From contig NZ_ADEG01000109.1 of NCBI RefSeq assembly GCF_000177075.1, positions 1 through 47,259 of the forward strand: a stretch of DNA of 47,259 nt, written 5' to 3'. The stretch is from Hoylesella buccalis ATCC 35310 (GTDB taxonomy: Bacteria; Bacteroidota; Bacteroidia; Bacteroidales; Bacteroidaceae). Below are positions 1-8,372 of this stretch, piece after piece. The notes below the pieces were generated by a model. That model was not told the origin of the DNA and made no database searches. It worked only from the letters and a program-made list of their open reading frames with translations. Position numbers and translations under genes: made by a program. The number at the start of each line of letters is the position of its first letter. The first letter of the stretch is position 1.

Positions 1-65
1 ATATAATAAGGTATCTCGGCCCTGGAAACTACAACAAGGTCGATGAGAAAGGTAAAAGAAACTAA
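1..65 (+). CDS. C-terminal fragment of an upstream gene (partial)
   Basis: An open frame enters from the left edge and ends at TAA 63-65. The visible tail is about 20 residues and ends KVDEKGKRN. It stops 4 bases before the ATG at 70, which supports a coupled upstream gene and that start for the next gene. In Bacteroidales, GLPGLI-family proteins are often encoded just before this type of barrel protein, but the tail is too short to assign. It could also be a chance open frame. Confidence 0.4.
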   Translation, partial: IIRYLGPGNYNKVDEKGKRN

Positions 66-69
66 ACAG

Positions 70-3006
70 ATGAAGCGAAAACTCCTCACCCTGCTGGCAT
101 TGATGATGATGTCAATGGCCGCATGGACACAAGAACGACAGATTACAGGAACACTGGTAGACAAAGAGACCAACGAGCCGATGACGCATGCCACAGTACA
201 GTTGTTGAAAACAGACAGCACGTTTGTCACCGGAGCCGTATCTAACAAGCATGGCGCCTACACCTTGAAGGCTCCCGCCAACGGCAGGTACCTGCTCAAG
301 CTGTCGAGCATTGGCTACATCACCAGTTTCCAAAACATCCACATAACGAAGAACGAGTCTGTGAAGGTGGGACAAACGGCGATGCGCCCCGATGCCGTGA
401 TGCTGAAAGAGGCGCAGGTCACGGGACAAGCCATGAAGGTAGTGGTGAAGAAAGACACCTTCATCTACAACGCCTCGGCTTACCGCACGCCGGAAGGGTC
501 GGTGGCCGAAGAACTGGTGAGACGCATTCCGGGCGCACAGGTAGACGACGATGGGAAGATTACCATCAATGGCAAGGAGGTGAAAAAGATTAAGGTGGAC
601 GGCAAGGAGTTCATGGTTGGCGACACCAAAACGGCCATGAAGAACCTGCCCGCCAACGCGATAGAAAAGATAAGGGCGTACGATGAGAAGAGCGACCTGG
701 CACGCGTGACGGGCATTGATGATGGCAACGAGGAGACGGTGCTCGACTTTGGTTTGAAACGCGGCATGAACAAAGGAATGATTAGCAACGTCGACCTGGC
801 CGTGGGAACCAAAGACCGCTATGCCGAACGCCTCATGGCGGCTTATTTTAAAGACGGTCTGCGTATCATGACCTTTGGCAACGCCAACAACACCAACGAC
901 ATGGGATTTGGGCGAAGGGGTGGCTTTAGAAGAGGAAGAAACGGACTGAACGCCAACAAAATGGTGGGGCTGAACCTGAACTACGAAAAGAAAGACACGC
1001 TGAAAATAGACGGAAGCGTGCGCTGGAACCACTCAGACAGTGACATCGGCACGAAAAGATCGACAGAGAACTTCGTCAGTCGTGTGGGCTCGTTCTCCAA
1101 CAGCGTCAACCAGCAATATGGACGAAACAACAGCTGGAATGCTAACATGCGAGTGGAATGGACGCCCGACACGCTGACCAACATCATGTTTCGCCCCAGT
1201 TTGAGTTATTCTACCAACGACGGGCGCAGCTGGAACCAGTCGGCATCGTATAACGAAGACCCGTTTCTACATGCCAGCGACCCATTGGCAGCCGAATCGT
1301 TGGCCCAGATGGCGGCCGACAGTGTGGTGGTGAACAGGCGCGATCACAATGGCATCAGCTACGGTGAGAACAAACGTTTCGGCGGGATGCTGCAACTGAA
1401 CAGACGATTGGGAAACAAAGGTCGCAACGTCACCTTGAGGGCCGGCGCCCACTATAACGAGAGCGAAAACAACAACCTCACGATGAGCAACGTGCATTTA
1501 TATAAGGTGAAAAATGCGCTGGGCAACGACTCAACCTACCAAACCAACCGCTACAATCTCACCCCGTCTAAGAACTGGAACTACAGTGTGCAGGCTACTT
1601 ACAGCGAACCCCTGTGGAAGGCCACATTTTTGCAACTGAGCTACAAGTTCAACTACAGCTACAGCAAGAGCGACCGCTCTACCTACGACTTCAGCAACTT
1701 GGGCGAGGACTTCTTCGCCGGCCTCAGTCCTGTGTACCGCAACTGGAACAGTTATCTGAGTAGATTGGAACACCCCTACGAGACGTATCTGGACGAAGAG
1801 CTGAGTAGGTTCTCGCAATACCAAAATTATACGCACGAGGTGAACCTGGGTTTCCGCATGATTCGCACCAAGTACGACTTCAACGTGGGACTGATGGTAC
1901 AGCCGCAGAAGTCGAAATTCATCCAACGTTATCAAGGAGTGGATGCTGACACAACCCGCACCGTGACCAACATGACCCCCACCCTGGACTTCCGTTACCG
2001 CTTCTCGGACGTGAGCAACCTGCGCATCAACTACCGAGGCTACACCACGCAACCGGGTATCGCAGAACTATTGGACATTTATGACGACAGCGACCCCTTG
2101 AACATATCCAGGGGAAACCCAGGACTGAAACCATCGTTCACAAACAACTTCCGCCTGTTTTACAACAATTACATCAAAAGCCATCAGCAAGGCATCATGG
2201 GCTATCTGCACTATGGCAACACGCGCAACAGTATTAGCCGCAAGGTGACCTACGATGAGAAAACGGGTGGAAGAACAACGCGGCCAGAAAACATCAACGG
2301 CAACTGGAATGTCAATGGCGGACTGATGTACAACTGCTCGATTGACACTGCGGGGGTGTGGAACATCAACACGTGGACTTCTCTGGGATACAACAACCGT
2401 GTGGGGTACATCAGCCTCAACCGCAAAGCCGACTCGCAGAAGAACACTACACGGTCGCTATCGGTTAACGAGCGTCTGGGGATGAGCTTCCGCAACGAAT
2501 GGCTGGAAGTAGAGCTGAATGGATCGGTGAACTATGACCACTCGCGCAACCAACTGCAAAAACAAAGCAACCTGGACACATGGCGCTTTTCCTACGGTAT
2601 CAACGTGAACTTGACGGCTCCGTGGGGAACCAGTCTGTCGACCGACTTGCATGAGAACAGTCGACGTGGCTACAACGACCAGGCTATGAACACCAACGAG
2701 CTGGTTTGGAACGTGCAGTTGTCGCAGAGTCTGCTCAAACAGCGCAACCTCACGCTGTCGTTGCAGTTCTACGACATCCTGAACAATCAGAGCAACTTCA
2801 GCAGGTCCATTGATGCCATGCGGCGCAGCGACACCGAATACAACAGCATCAACAGCTATGCCATGCTGCACGTGATTTATCGATTGAACATCTTTGGCGG
2901 CCGCCAAGCACGTCAAGGCATGCGTGAAAGAGCTGGTGCCTTTGGTGGTCGTCAACGCTACGGCGGCCGTGGCAACCAAGGCGGTCATGGCGGCAGACAC
3001 TGGTAG
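70..3006 (+). CDS. Outer-membrane beta-barrel protein with CarboxypepD_reg-like N-terminal domain
   Basis: A 978-residue envelope protein. The ATG at 70 is preferred over the in-frame ATG at 43 because it places the signal peptide (KRKLLTLLALMMMSMAAWTQ) at the N-terminus and lies just after the preceding stop. Residues about 22-110 form a carboxypeptidase-regulatory-like fold (GTLVDKETNEPMTHATVQLL), followed by a short plug-like part and then a long region rich in alternating aromatic and polar residues, typical of the OMP_b-brl_3 family related to TonB-dependent receptors. The last ~35 residues are Gly/Arg-rich (GGRQRYGGRGNQGGHGGRHW), unusual after a barrel, although the last residue is aromatic. 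The ligand is unknown. It is convergent with purN across an inverted-repeat spacer. Confidence 0.85.
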   Translation: MKRKLLTLLALMMMSMAAWTQERQITGTLVDKETNEPMTHATVQLLKTDSTFVTGAVSNKHGAYTLKAPANGRYLLKLSSIGYITSFQNIHITKNESVKVGQTAMRPDAVMLKEAQVTGQAMKVVVKKDTFIYNASAYRTPEGSVAEELVRRIPGAQVDDDGKITINGKEVKKIKVDGKEFMVGDTKTAMKNLPANAIEKIRAYDEKSDLARVTGIDDGNEETVLDFGLKRGMNKGMISNVDLAVGTKDRYAERLMAAYFKDGLRIMTFGNANNTNDMGFGRRGGFRRGRNGLNANKMVGLNLNYEKKDTLKIDGSVRWNHSDSDIGTKRSTENFVSRVGSFSNSVNQQYGRNNSWNANMRVEWTPDTLTNIMFRPSLSYSTNDGRSWNQSASYNEDPFLHASDPLAAESLAQMAADSVVVNRRDHNGISYGENKRFGGMLQLNRRLGNKGRNVTLRAGAHYNESENNNLTMSNVHLYKVKNALGNDSTYQTNRYNLTPSKNWNYSVQATYSEPLWKATFLQLSYKFNYSYSKSDRSTYDFSNLGEDFFAGLSPVYRNWNSYLSRLEHPYETYLDEELSRFSQYQNYTHEVNLGFRMIRTKYDFNVGLMVQPQKSKFIQRYQGVDADTTRTVTNMTPTLDFRYRFSDVSNLRINYRGYTTQPGIAELLDIYDDSDPLNISRGNPGLKPSFTNNFRLFYNNYIKSHQQGIMGYLHYGNTRNSISRKVTYDEKTGGRTTRPENINGNWNVNGGLMYNCSIDTAGVWNINTWTSLGYNNRVGYISLNRKADSQKNTTRSLSVNERLGMSFRNEWLEVELNGSVNYDHSRNQLQKQSNLDTWRFSYGINVNLTAPWGTSLSTDLHENSRRGYNDQAMNTNELVWNVQLSQSLLKQRNLTLSLQFYDILNNQSNFSRSIDAMRRSDTEYNSINSYAMLHVIYRLNIFGGRQARQGMRERAGAFGGRQRYGGRGNQGGHGGRHW

Positions 3007-3018
3007 AGATTAGTGTTG

Positions 3019-3170
3019 CCAATCAAGTTAATGGGAGGTAACGGGAGTTAATGGGGAGTAAATAGAAGTTAACGGACAATAGCGTTGCCAAAGAAGTGAA
3101 TTATTTGCAAAGCTAATGTCCGTTAACTCCTGGTAACTACAAGATACTCCTGCTAACTCCCACTAATTCT
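3019..3170. repeat. Inverted arrays of ~10-nt degenerate repeats (possible bidirectional terminator)
   Basis: The left arm carries repeated AGTTAAYGGG-like units and the right arm the reverse complement (TCCNGYTAAC-like). The core has a perfect 10-bp inverted repeat, GTTAACGGAC at 3068-3077 and GTCCGTTAAC at 3118-3127. The right arm runs a few codons into the purN 3' end. The position between convergent genes fits a transcript-ending hairpin, but there is no clear T-tract. Confidence 0.6.
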
Positions 3171-3788
3171 ATTCTCTTCCAAGAATTCCCGAACAACTTG
3201 CTCAATCACTTGCGGGAAATGCTTCATCTCCAGTTGGTGCTCTTTCTCCGCAATATCGTCGACACTGTCGGATGGGAGTAGTGGCGTGCGGAACTGAGCG
3301 ATGATCTCTCCGCCATCGCATACCGAACTGACCCAATGAACGGTGAAACCTGTCTCGGTTTCGCCCGCGGCCTTCACCGCTTCGTGCACATGGTGTCCGT
3401 ACATGCCCTTGCCGCCAAACTTGGGCAGCAAAGCGGGATGCAGGTTAATCATGCGCCGGTGGTAAGACTGGATGAGATAATCGGGAATCATCAGCAAGAA
3501 CCCAGCCAACACAATGAAATCGATATGATGCTCATCGAGTATCTTCAGCACCTCGTCAGCCTTGCCGAACTCGGCCTTGGAGACGACAACGGTAGGAACG
3601 TTCAGTCTTTCGGCTCGCACCAAGGCGTAGGCATCTGACTTATTGCTCAACACCAGCGCGACATGCACCAGCAGTGAATCTTGAAAATAGCGTATGATGT
3701 TCTCGCAGTTGGTTCCGCTGCCGGAAACAAAGATGGCAACGTTACAGGGTTGCCGTTTGGATGCTGTGGTGGTGGTTGGTTTGGTCAT
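3153..3788 (-). CDS. purN: Phosphoribosylglycinamide formyltransferase
   Basis: PurN transfers a formyl group from 10-formyl-tetrahydrofolate to GAR in de novo purine synthesis (cytosol). Its 211 residues match the family length with a short Thr-rich N-terminal extension. Family marks are VAIFVSGSGTN near residue 17, the catalytic Asn115 and His117 in INLHPALLPKF, and Asp158 in SVCDGGEI. It is the last gene of the leftward run rplY-pth-hslR-like-purN. The 59-bp spacer upstream is made almost entirely of 9-nt repeats, and the sequence just before the start codon (AATCACTATGAC) is identical to that before the upstream S4-domain gene. Confidence 0.93.
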   Translation of the reverse strand: MTKPTTTTASKRQPCNVAIFVSGSGTNCENIIRYFQDSLLVHVALVLSNKSDAYALVRAERLNVPTVVVSKAEFGKADEVLKILDEHHIDFIVLAGFLLMIPDYLIQSYHRRMINLHPALLPKFGGKGMYGHHVHEAVKAAGETETGFTVHWVSSVCDGGEIIAQFRTPLLPSDSVDDIAEKEHQLEMKHFPQVIEQVVREFLEENRISGS

Positions 3789-3847
3789 AGTGATTATTGG
3801 GATTATTAGGCCAATTGGGCTTATTAGCCTTATTAGGCCTATTAGCC
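3789..3847. repeat. 9-nt degenerate tandem repeat, spacer of purN
   Basis: Units close to CTTATTAGG or CCAATTGGG fill the gap between the S4-domain gene and purN. The same repeat in the same orientation fills the gap upstream of the S4-domain gene (4328-4413). Confidence 0.75.
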
Positions 3848-4327
3848 TTATTGTTGGTTGTCATCATCTTCTTCATCCCACTCATCCTCTTCATCCCATC
3901 CAAAGAGAGCCGGACGGACGAAGGCATCCATGCTGCGACGGTCTTTCTTCGTGGGGCGACCGGTTCCACGGGCACGGTCTACAAATCCACTGATGCGGCT
4001 CATCTCCAACAGTTCGTACTGCTTGGCATCGGTGACATTCTCGTATATCTGTGGAATGAACTTAGCCCCCACCCGCTGTTCGATGGTCTTAATCACCTTG
4101 AACGAATAGGTGATGGGCGGTTTCTTGACATCAATCGTTTCGCCGGGCTTGATGACATGACTTGGCTTCACGTTCACCCCATTGACGCTCACACGATTGT
4201 TCTTGCAAGCATCAGCAGCCAGTGTGCGGGTCTTGAAGATGCGAGCCGCCCAGAGCCACTTGTCAATGCGCGCCGATCCGGTGTCCTTGACACGAAGGTT
4301 GGTAGTGGTGGAGGTGGTTTCTGTCAT
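3848..4327 (-). CDS. S4-domain RNA-binding protein, Hsp15 (HslR)-like
   Basis: A 159-residue protein with an S4 RNA-binding domain at residues about 18-65 (RIDKWLWAARIFKTRTLA, then VSVNGVNVKPSHVIKPGE). This is the arrangement of Hsp15/HslR, which in E. coli binds stalled 50S subunits carrying peptidyl-tRNA. The C-terminus is a very acidic tail (WDEEDEWDEEDDDNQQ). Its place beside pth (peptidyl-tRNA hydrolase) and rplY (L25) fits a role in ribosome rescue or maintenance. Family assignment is secure; exact role is inferred. Confidence 0.88.
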   Translation of the reverse strand: MTETTSTTTNLRVKDTGSARIDKWLWAARIFKTRTLAADACKNNRVSVNGVNVKPSHVIKPGETIDVKKPPITYSFKVIKTIEQRVGAKFIPQIYENVTDAKQYELLEMSRISGFVDRARGTGRPTKKDRRSMDAFVRPALFGWDEEDEWDEEDDDNQQ

Positions 4328-4413
4328 AGTGATTATTGGGCAAATTAGGCCAATTAGGCAAATTAGGCTTATTAGGCCAATTAGGCCTATTGGGCTTATT
4401 GGCCTTATTAGCC
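4328..4413. repeat. 9-nt degenerate tandem repeat, spacer between pth and the S4-domain gene
   Basis: About nine units of a GGCCAATTA or GGCTTATTA-like nonamer. It begins directly at the S4-domain gene start and ends at the pth stop. It is the same family and orientation as 3789-3847. Confidence 0.75.
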
Positions 4414-4998
4414 TTATTGCCCCCCTTTCTTTTTCCCCTGTTGGTTGAACTGGTTCATGGTGATGTCGATGCCAGCCAGGACAAAGCTCTTGATGATTTC
4501 CACCGCCGTGTCGATGGCGGGCTGAAGAACCTGCATGTCCGTCTCATCATAGTGCCCGAGCACCCAGTCTACCTGTCCGCCACGCGGATACTCGTTGCCA
4601 ATGCCCATGCGCAGACGGGGATAGTTCTGCCCGATGAGCTGCTGGATGTGTCCCAGTCCGTTGTGCCCGCCATTGCTGCCACTACCTTTGAGGCGGAACT
4701 CGCCTAAGGGCAAGGCCACATCATCTGAAACCACGAGCAAGCGGCGCTGATCAATGTTTTCCTTGTTGAGCCAATAGCGCACGGCATTACCGCTGAGGTT
4801 CATAAACGTAGTGGGCTTGAGCAAGATGATTTTGCGACCCTTCAGACTGGTTTCCGCCACGAAGCCATAACGCTTATCCTCAAAAACGATATTGGACGCC
4901 TTGGCAAAAGCGTCCAATACCATAAATCCAGTGTTGTGGCGGGTTCCCGCATATTCAGCACCTGGGTTTCCCAGACCACAAATCAAGTATTTGTCCAT
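4414..4998 (-). CDS. pth: Peptidyl-tRNA hydrolase
   Basis: Pth cleaves the ester bond of peptidyl-tRNAs released from ribosomes and so recycles tRNA. The 194 residues are the normal length. Visible marks are [21 protein letters not shown] with the catalytic His21, [29 protein letters not shown] and [12 protein letters not shown]. The C-terminus ends in a basic, Gln-rich stretch. It lies 31 bp after rplY, the common rplY-pth order of Bacteroidales, and is probably co-transcribed from the promoter at 5861-5892. Confidence 0.95.
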   Translation of the reverse strand: MDKYLICGLGNPGAEYAGTRHNTGFMVLDAFAKASNIVFEDKRYGFVAETSLKGRKIILLKPTTFMNLSGNAVRYWLNKENIDQRRLLVVSDDVALPLGEFRLKGSGSNGGHNGLGHIQQLIGQNYPRLRMGIGNEYPRGGQVDWVLGHYDETDMQVLQPAIDTAVEIIKSFVLAGIDITMNQFNQQGKKKGGQ

Positions 4999-5029
4999 TG
5001 ATTAAACTATCGTGACTATCACGGGCTGA

Positions 5030-5683
5030 TTAAGCCTCTGCTGGTGCAGCTTCGCCTTCACCTTCGCCCTCAGCGGCTGCCTCGCCCTCTTCCTCTGTTT
5101 CTTCGCCAGTAGACAAGTTAGCGGCACGTGTCATCTTGATAGAGCATACCACGACATCCTTCGATGTAGCCATTTCCAGTCCTTCAAAATTCAGCTGACC
5201 CACCTTGATGCTCTTGCCGATTTTCAAGTTGGTAACGTCGATGTCCAGATGTTCTGGAATACGCTGGTAAGGAGCGGTAACGTTCACCTTGCGGATAGAC
5301 AGGTTCATGCGTCCACCATCGCGTACACCCTGTGCCAATCCAACCAACTTCACCGGAATACCGATGGTGATAGGCTTCTGGTCGTTCACAGCGTAGAAGT
5401 CAACGTGGAGCAGTGCGTCCGTCACAGGATGGAACTGCAGTTCTTTCAAGATGGCGGTATGACTTTCGCCATCAATGTTGAGGTTGATGACATAGATATG
5501 CGGTGTGTACACCACCTTGCGCAACTCTGACATGGGAGCTGCGAAAGCCAATGCTTCCGGTTTGCCGTCAGCCTGTGCTGCACCGTAAATGTTACAGGGC
5601 ACATAACCCTCTTTTCTCAATTGCTTAGAAGCTTTCTTTCCAAGGTCTTCACGCTTCTTACCTGATACATTAATCTCTTTCAT
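5030..5683 (-). CDS. rplY: 50S ribosomal protein L25 (Ctc form)
   Basis: L25 binds 5S rRNA in the large subunit. The 217 residues are the long (TL5/Ctc) form: an N-terminal L25 domain (KKREDLGKKASKQLRKEGYVPCNIYG) and a C-terminal beta domain (VGQLNFEGLEM), followed by an acidic Ala/Glu/Gly tail. It is first in the leftward operon. A long leader (~170 nt) with several short hairpins separates it from its promoter, which could allow autoregulation by L25; that is inference. Confidence 0.95.
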   Translation of the reverse strand: MKEINVSGKKREDLGKKASKQLRKEGYVPCNIYGAAQADGKPEALAFAAPMSELRKVVYTPHIYVINLNIDGESHTAILKELQFHPVTDALLHVDFYAVNDQKPITIGIPVKLVGLAQGVRDGGRMNLSIRKVNVTAPYQRIPEHLDIDVTNLKIGKSIKVGQLNFEGLEMATSKDVVVCSIKMTRAANLSTGEETEEEGEAAAEGEGEGEAAPAEA

Positions 5684-5856
5684 AATGTGTTACTCTAAAT
5701 TAAGTTGTTGAACTTTCATTGCCTTAATTCGCCATCACACAGAGACGCAGGACTCTCCTGCTTGGCCGATGCCGCTAGTAAGAGCAAAGGTGGAGCATGG
5801 CTCCTCTCCCCTACTTTTACGACATGCGTCGGCGTCACTGATGCGCTCAAAAAAGC
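5684..5856 (-). promoter_or_regulatory. Structured 5' leader of the rplY operon
   Basis: The ~170 nt between the expected transcript start and the rplY ATG contain three compact inverted repeats: GCAGGA/TCCTGC (5747-5761), GGAGC/GCTCC (5793-5805), and GCGCT/AGCGC near the 5' end. No long open frame accompanies them. It is not a tRNA or a riboswitch class I recognise. A ribosomal-protein leader is plausible. Confidence 0.4.
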
Positions 5857-5860
5857 GCTG

Positions 5861-5892
5861 CAAAGTTACTTGAATTATCTGAGATATGCAAA
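5861..5892 (-). promoter_or_regulatory. Bacteroidetes-type promoter of rplY operon
   Basis: On the minus strand TTTG (5889-5892), a 20-nt spacer and TAACTTTG (5861-5868) match the TTTG/TAnnTTTG consensus exactly. Confidence 0.75.
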
Positions 5893-5928
5893 GTTTCTGT
5901 AAAAAATTGCTATTATCAAGAAAGATTG

Positions 5929-5960
5929 CTTGCAAGTCATGTAAAAAAAGGCTACATTTG
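5929..5960 (+). promoter_or_regulatory. Bacteroidetes-type promoter of nusB operon
   Basis: CTTG (5929-5932), a 20-nt spacer and TACATTTG (5953-5960). The expected transcript starts near 5967, downstream of an in-frame upstream ATG at 5886, and so decides the nusB start at 5988. Confidence 0.75.
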
Positions 5961-5987
5961 CATGATAAAAATAGAAAGAACACAAGG

Positions 5988-6989
5988 ATGATCAATCGTG
6001 AAATAATCAGGACCAAGATAGTCCAGTTAACCTACGCATACTATCAGAATGGCAATCACAACATGGATAACGCTGAGAAAGAGTTGCTTTTCTGCCTCTC
6101 CAAAGCATACCATTTGTACATCTATCTGCTCCAACTCATCGTGGCCATCTCGCGTGAAGAGCGACACAGAGTGGAAATCAACACGCAGAAGGCCGAAAGG
6201 GAAGGAACGGAGATGCCTTCACAAAAGTTCGCCTTCAACAAGTTCGCCGTTCAACTGGAAGAGAACAAGATGCTCAACGACTTCATTGAAGAACAGAAAC
6301 TAACCTGGGATGATGACGTTGAGTTCATAAGAAAGATATGCAACCAGATTGAGCAGTCGGAAACCTACCAAGCATACATGTCCGACACGGACGACAGTTA
6401 TGAGGCCGACCGCGAGGTATGGCGCAAGCTGTACAAACAGCTCATTCAGGATAATCCCGAATTGGATGCCCTGCTCGAGGAGAAGAGCCTCTACTGGAAC
6501 GATGACAAAGAGGTGGTAGACACTTTCGTGCTGAAAACCATCAGGCGGTTCGACCAGGCCAACAAGGCCGACCAGGAAATCTTGCCCGAATACAAGGACG
6601 AGGAAGACCGCGACTTCGCCACCAAACTCTTCCGTGCCACCATCCTCAATGCCGACACCTACCAGCTGTACATGAGCGAAACCAGCCGCAACTGGGACTT
6701 CTCACGGTTGGCCTACATGGACGTGGTCATCATGCAGATTGCCATCGCCGAGATGCTCACGTTCCCGAACATCCCCGTCTCGGTGACGATATACGAATAC
6801 GTCAACCAGGCCAAGCGCTACAGCACTACGAAGAGCGGCGGATATATCAACGGCATGCTCGACTCCATCGCTCGTCACCTTATTTCAACAGGCAAAATGC
6901 TCAAACCCATGCCTGAACCTAAGCAGCGCCGGTCTGCCAAGAGAGAGAAAACTCCTGATACAGAGCAACCGACCGAAGGACAAGAATAG
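5988..6989 (+). CDS. nusB: Transcription antitermination factor NusB
   Basis: NusB with NusE (S10) binds boxA RNA for processive rRNA transcription. The protein is 333 residues, about twice the E. coli length, as usual in Bacteroidales. The NusB RNA-binding fold lies C-terminal (DFSRLAYMDVVIMQIAIAEML, then NIPVSVTIYEYVNQAKRYS and SGGYINGMLDSIA), and the N-terminal half is a helical extension. The C-terminus is a charged, likely disordered tail. An earlier in-frame ATG at 5886 would lie upstream of the promoter, so 5988 is chosen. It heads the run nusB-yajC-ybbR-coaE. Confidence 0.93.
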   Translation: MINREIIRTKIVQLTYAYYQNGNHNMDNAEKELLFCLSKAYHLYIYLLQLIVAISREERHRVEINTQKAEREGTEMPSQKFAFNKFAVQLEENKMLNDFIEEQKLTWDDDVEFIRKICNQIEQSETYQAYMSDTDDSYEADREVWRKLYKQLIQDNPELDALLEEKSLYWNDDKEVVDTFVLKTIRRFDQANKADQEILPEYKDEEDRDFATKLFRATILNADTYQLYMSETSRNWDFSRLAYMDVVIMQIAIAEMLTFPNIPVSVTIYEYVNQAKRYSTTKSGGYINGMLDSIARHLISTGKMLKPMPEPKQRRSAKREKTPDTEQPTEGQE

Positions 6990-7035
6990 ACAAAATAGAA
7001 ATACAAATACGAATTAATTAATCAATCAATCAAAT

Positions 7036-7353
7036 ATGACAACACTATTATTAGCTGCACAAGCAGCAGGCGGCGGAACAAGCATGCTCATCCTCATGGT
7101 GGCCATGCTGGCTATCATGTGGCTGTTCATGATTCGTCCACAACAAAAGAAACAAAAGGAGATACGCAACTTCCAAAACGCTTTGCAGGAAGGCTCAAAG
7201 GTAATCATCAACGGCGGCATCTACGGCACCGTGAAGCGCATCGACCTCACTACAAACAAGGTGGACGTGGAAATCGCGCGCGGCGTCACCGTACAGGTTG
7301 ACCGCAACTTCCTTTATGCCGACGCGGCTTCGCAGAACACAACCAACGCTTAA
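7036..7353 (+). CDS. yajC: Preprotein translocase accessory subunit YajC
   Basis: YajC is a small inner-membrane protein that associates with SecDF and the SecYEG translocon. Its 105 residues show one transmembrane helix (about residues 15-33, MLILMVAMLAIMWLFMIRPQ) followed by the diagnostic RPQQKKQKE motif and a small cytosolic domain (GSKVIINGGIYGTVKRID). It lies 46 bp after nusB and 12 bp before the YbbR-like gene. Confidence 0.95.
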   Translation: MTTLLLAAQAAGGGTSMLILMVAMLAIMWLFMIRPQQKKQKEIRNFQNALQEGSKVIINGGIYGTVKRIDLTTNKVDVEIARGVTVQVDRNFLYADAASQNTTNA

Positions 7354-7365
7354 CCGCAATCGCAC

Positions 7366-8349
7366 ATGCTCAAGCAGCTCAAGCGTATCACCGCACCCAT
7401 CAGGAATTTCTTGCTCGACTTGGTATCCAAGCGATTCCTGGTGTTTTTGTTTTTCCTATTTCTCAGTGCGGCGTTTTGGCTCTCCATGACGCTCGATGAG
7501 ATGTACGAAAAGGAGATTCCCGTGCCCATACGCTTGGTCAACGTGCCCAAAAACATCATCATCACCACCAACATGCCCGACACCGTCATCATGACGGTAC
7601 GCGACAAAGGATTTGCCTTCATGAGCGACTTTACGGGCAGACGGTTACGACCCATCAACCTCAACTTTTCTACCTACGCCAACGAAAGTGCAGGTAGAGG
7701 AAGTGTACCCCTGGCCGACGTGCAGAACATCTTGTACCAACGCCTGGCCACTTCTTCCAGAATCACCGCACTGAAGCCCGACCAGCTGAGATTCTTCTTC
7801 AATTTCGGACAGTCGAAAACCCTGCCAGTACGCATGAACGGTACCATGACACCCGCCAAGAACTACTACCTGGCGCGCGTGAGCTTCTGGCCCGAAAAGG
7901 TGACGGTGTATGCGCAGCAAAGCAAACTGGACAGCCTGACATACATCCTGACCGAGAAACTGAACATCACCAATTTCACGGACACACTGATTCGAAAGGT
8001 CAACTTGCAGAAAATCATTGGCGTAAAGACGGTCCCGGAGCAGGTAAAGATTGGGCTCTTCCCCGACATCCTCACCGAAGAGAGTATCGAGGTGCCCATC
8101 AAGGCCATCAACATGCCAAAAGGTAAAACCCTGCGCACCTTCCCAACCAAGGTAAAGGTGCTGTTCAACATCGGTGTCACGGCATTCAGGAAAATCAATG
8201 AAAAACAATTCGAGGTGGTGGTCGACTACAACGAGCTGCAGGCAAACCCATCGGACAAATGTGCCTTGCACCTGAAAACCGTTCCCGCTGAGGTACGACA
8301 AGCGCGGTTGGAAATGAGCCAGGTGGATTATCTCGTAGAACAACAATAA
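7366..8349 (+). CDS. YbbR-like domain protein
   Basis: A 327-residue membrane-anchored protein with one N-terminal transmembrane helix (about residues 25-43, FLVFLFFLFLSAAFWLSM) and extracytoplasmic beta-rich repeats. An example is the segment PVPIRLVNVPKNIIITTNMP, typical of YbbR repeats. In Firmicutes the YbbR protein CdaR regulates the c-di-AMP cyclase; in Bacteroidales its partner is not known. The gene sits between yajC and coaE, a conserved neighbourhood. A role in c-di-AMP control cannot be inferred here since no cyclase gene is adjacent. Confidence 0.88.
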   Translation: MLKQLKRITAPIRNFLLDLVSKRFLVFLFFLFLSAAFWLSMTLDEMYEKEIPVPIRLVNVPKNIIITTNMPDTVIMTVRDKGFAFMSDFTGRRLRPINLNFSTYANESAGRGSVPLADVQNILYQRLATSSRITALKPDQLRFFFNFGQSKTLPVRMNGTMTPAKNYYLARVSFWPEKVTVYAQQSKLDSLTYILTEKLNITNFTDTLIRKVNLQKIIGVKTVPEQVKIGLFPDILTEESIEVPIKAINMPKGKTLRTFPTKVKVLFNIGVTAFRKINEKQFEVVVDYNELQANPSDKCALHLKTVPAEVRQARLEMSQVDYLVEQQ

Positions 8350-8372
8350 CCACCCATGCAACCAACGGTGCG

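Noticed and set aside
5735..5860. tRNA or other known RNA gene in the rplY leader
   Set aside because: The hairpins do not form a cloverleaf or a class I recognise, and no T-loop or acceptor stem is seen.
7645..8361. Minus-strand open frame opposite the YbbR-like gene
   Set aside because: A shadow of a well-supported gene in a conserved operon.
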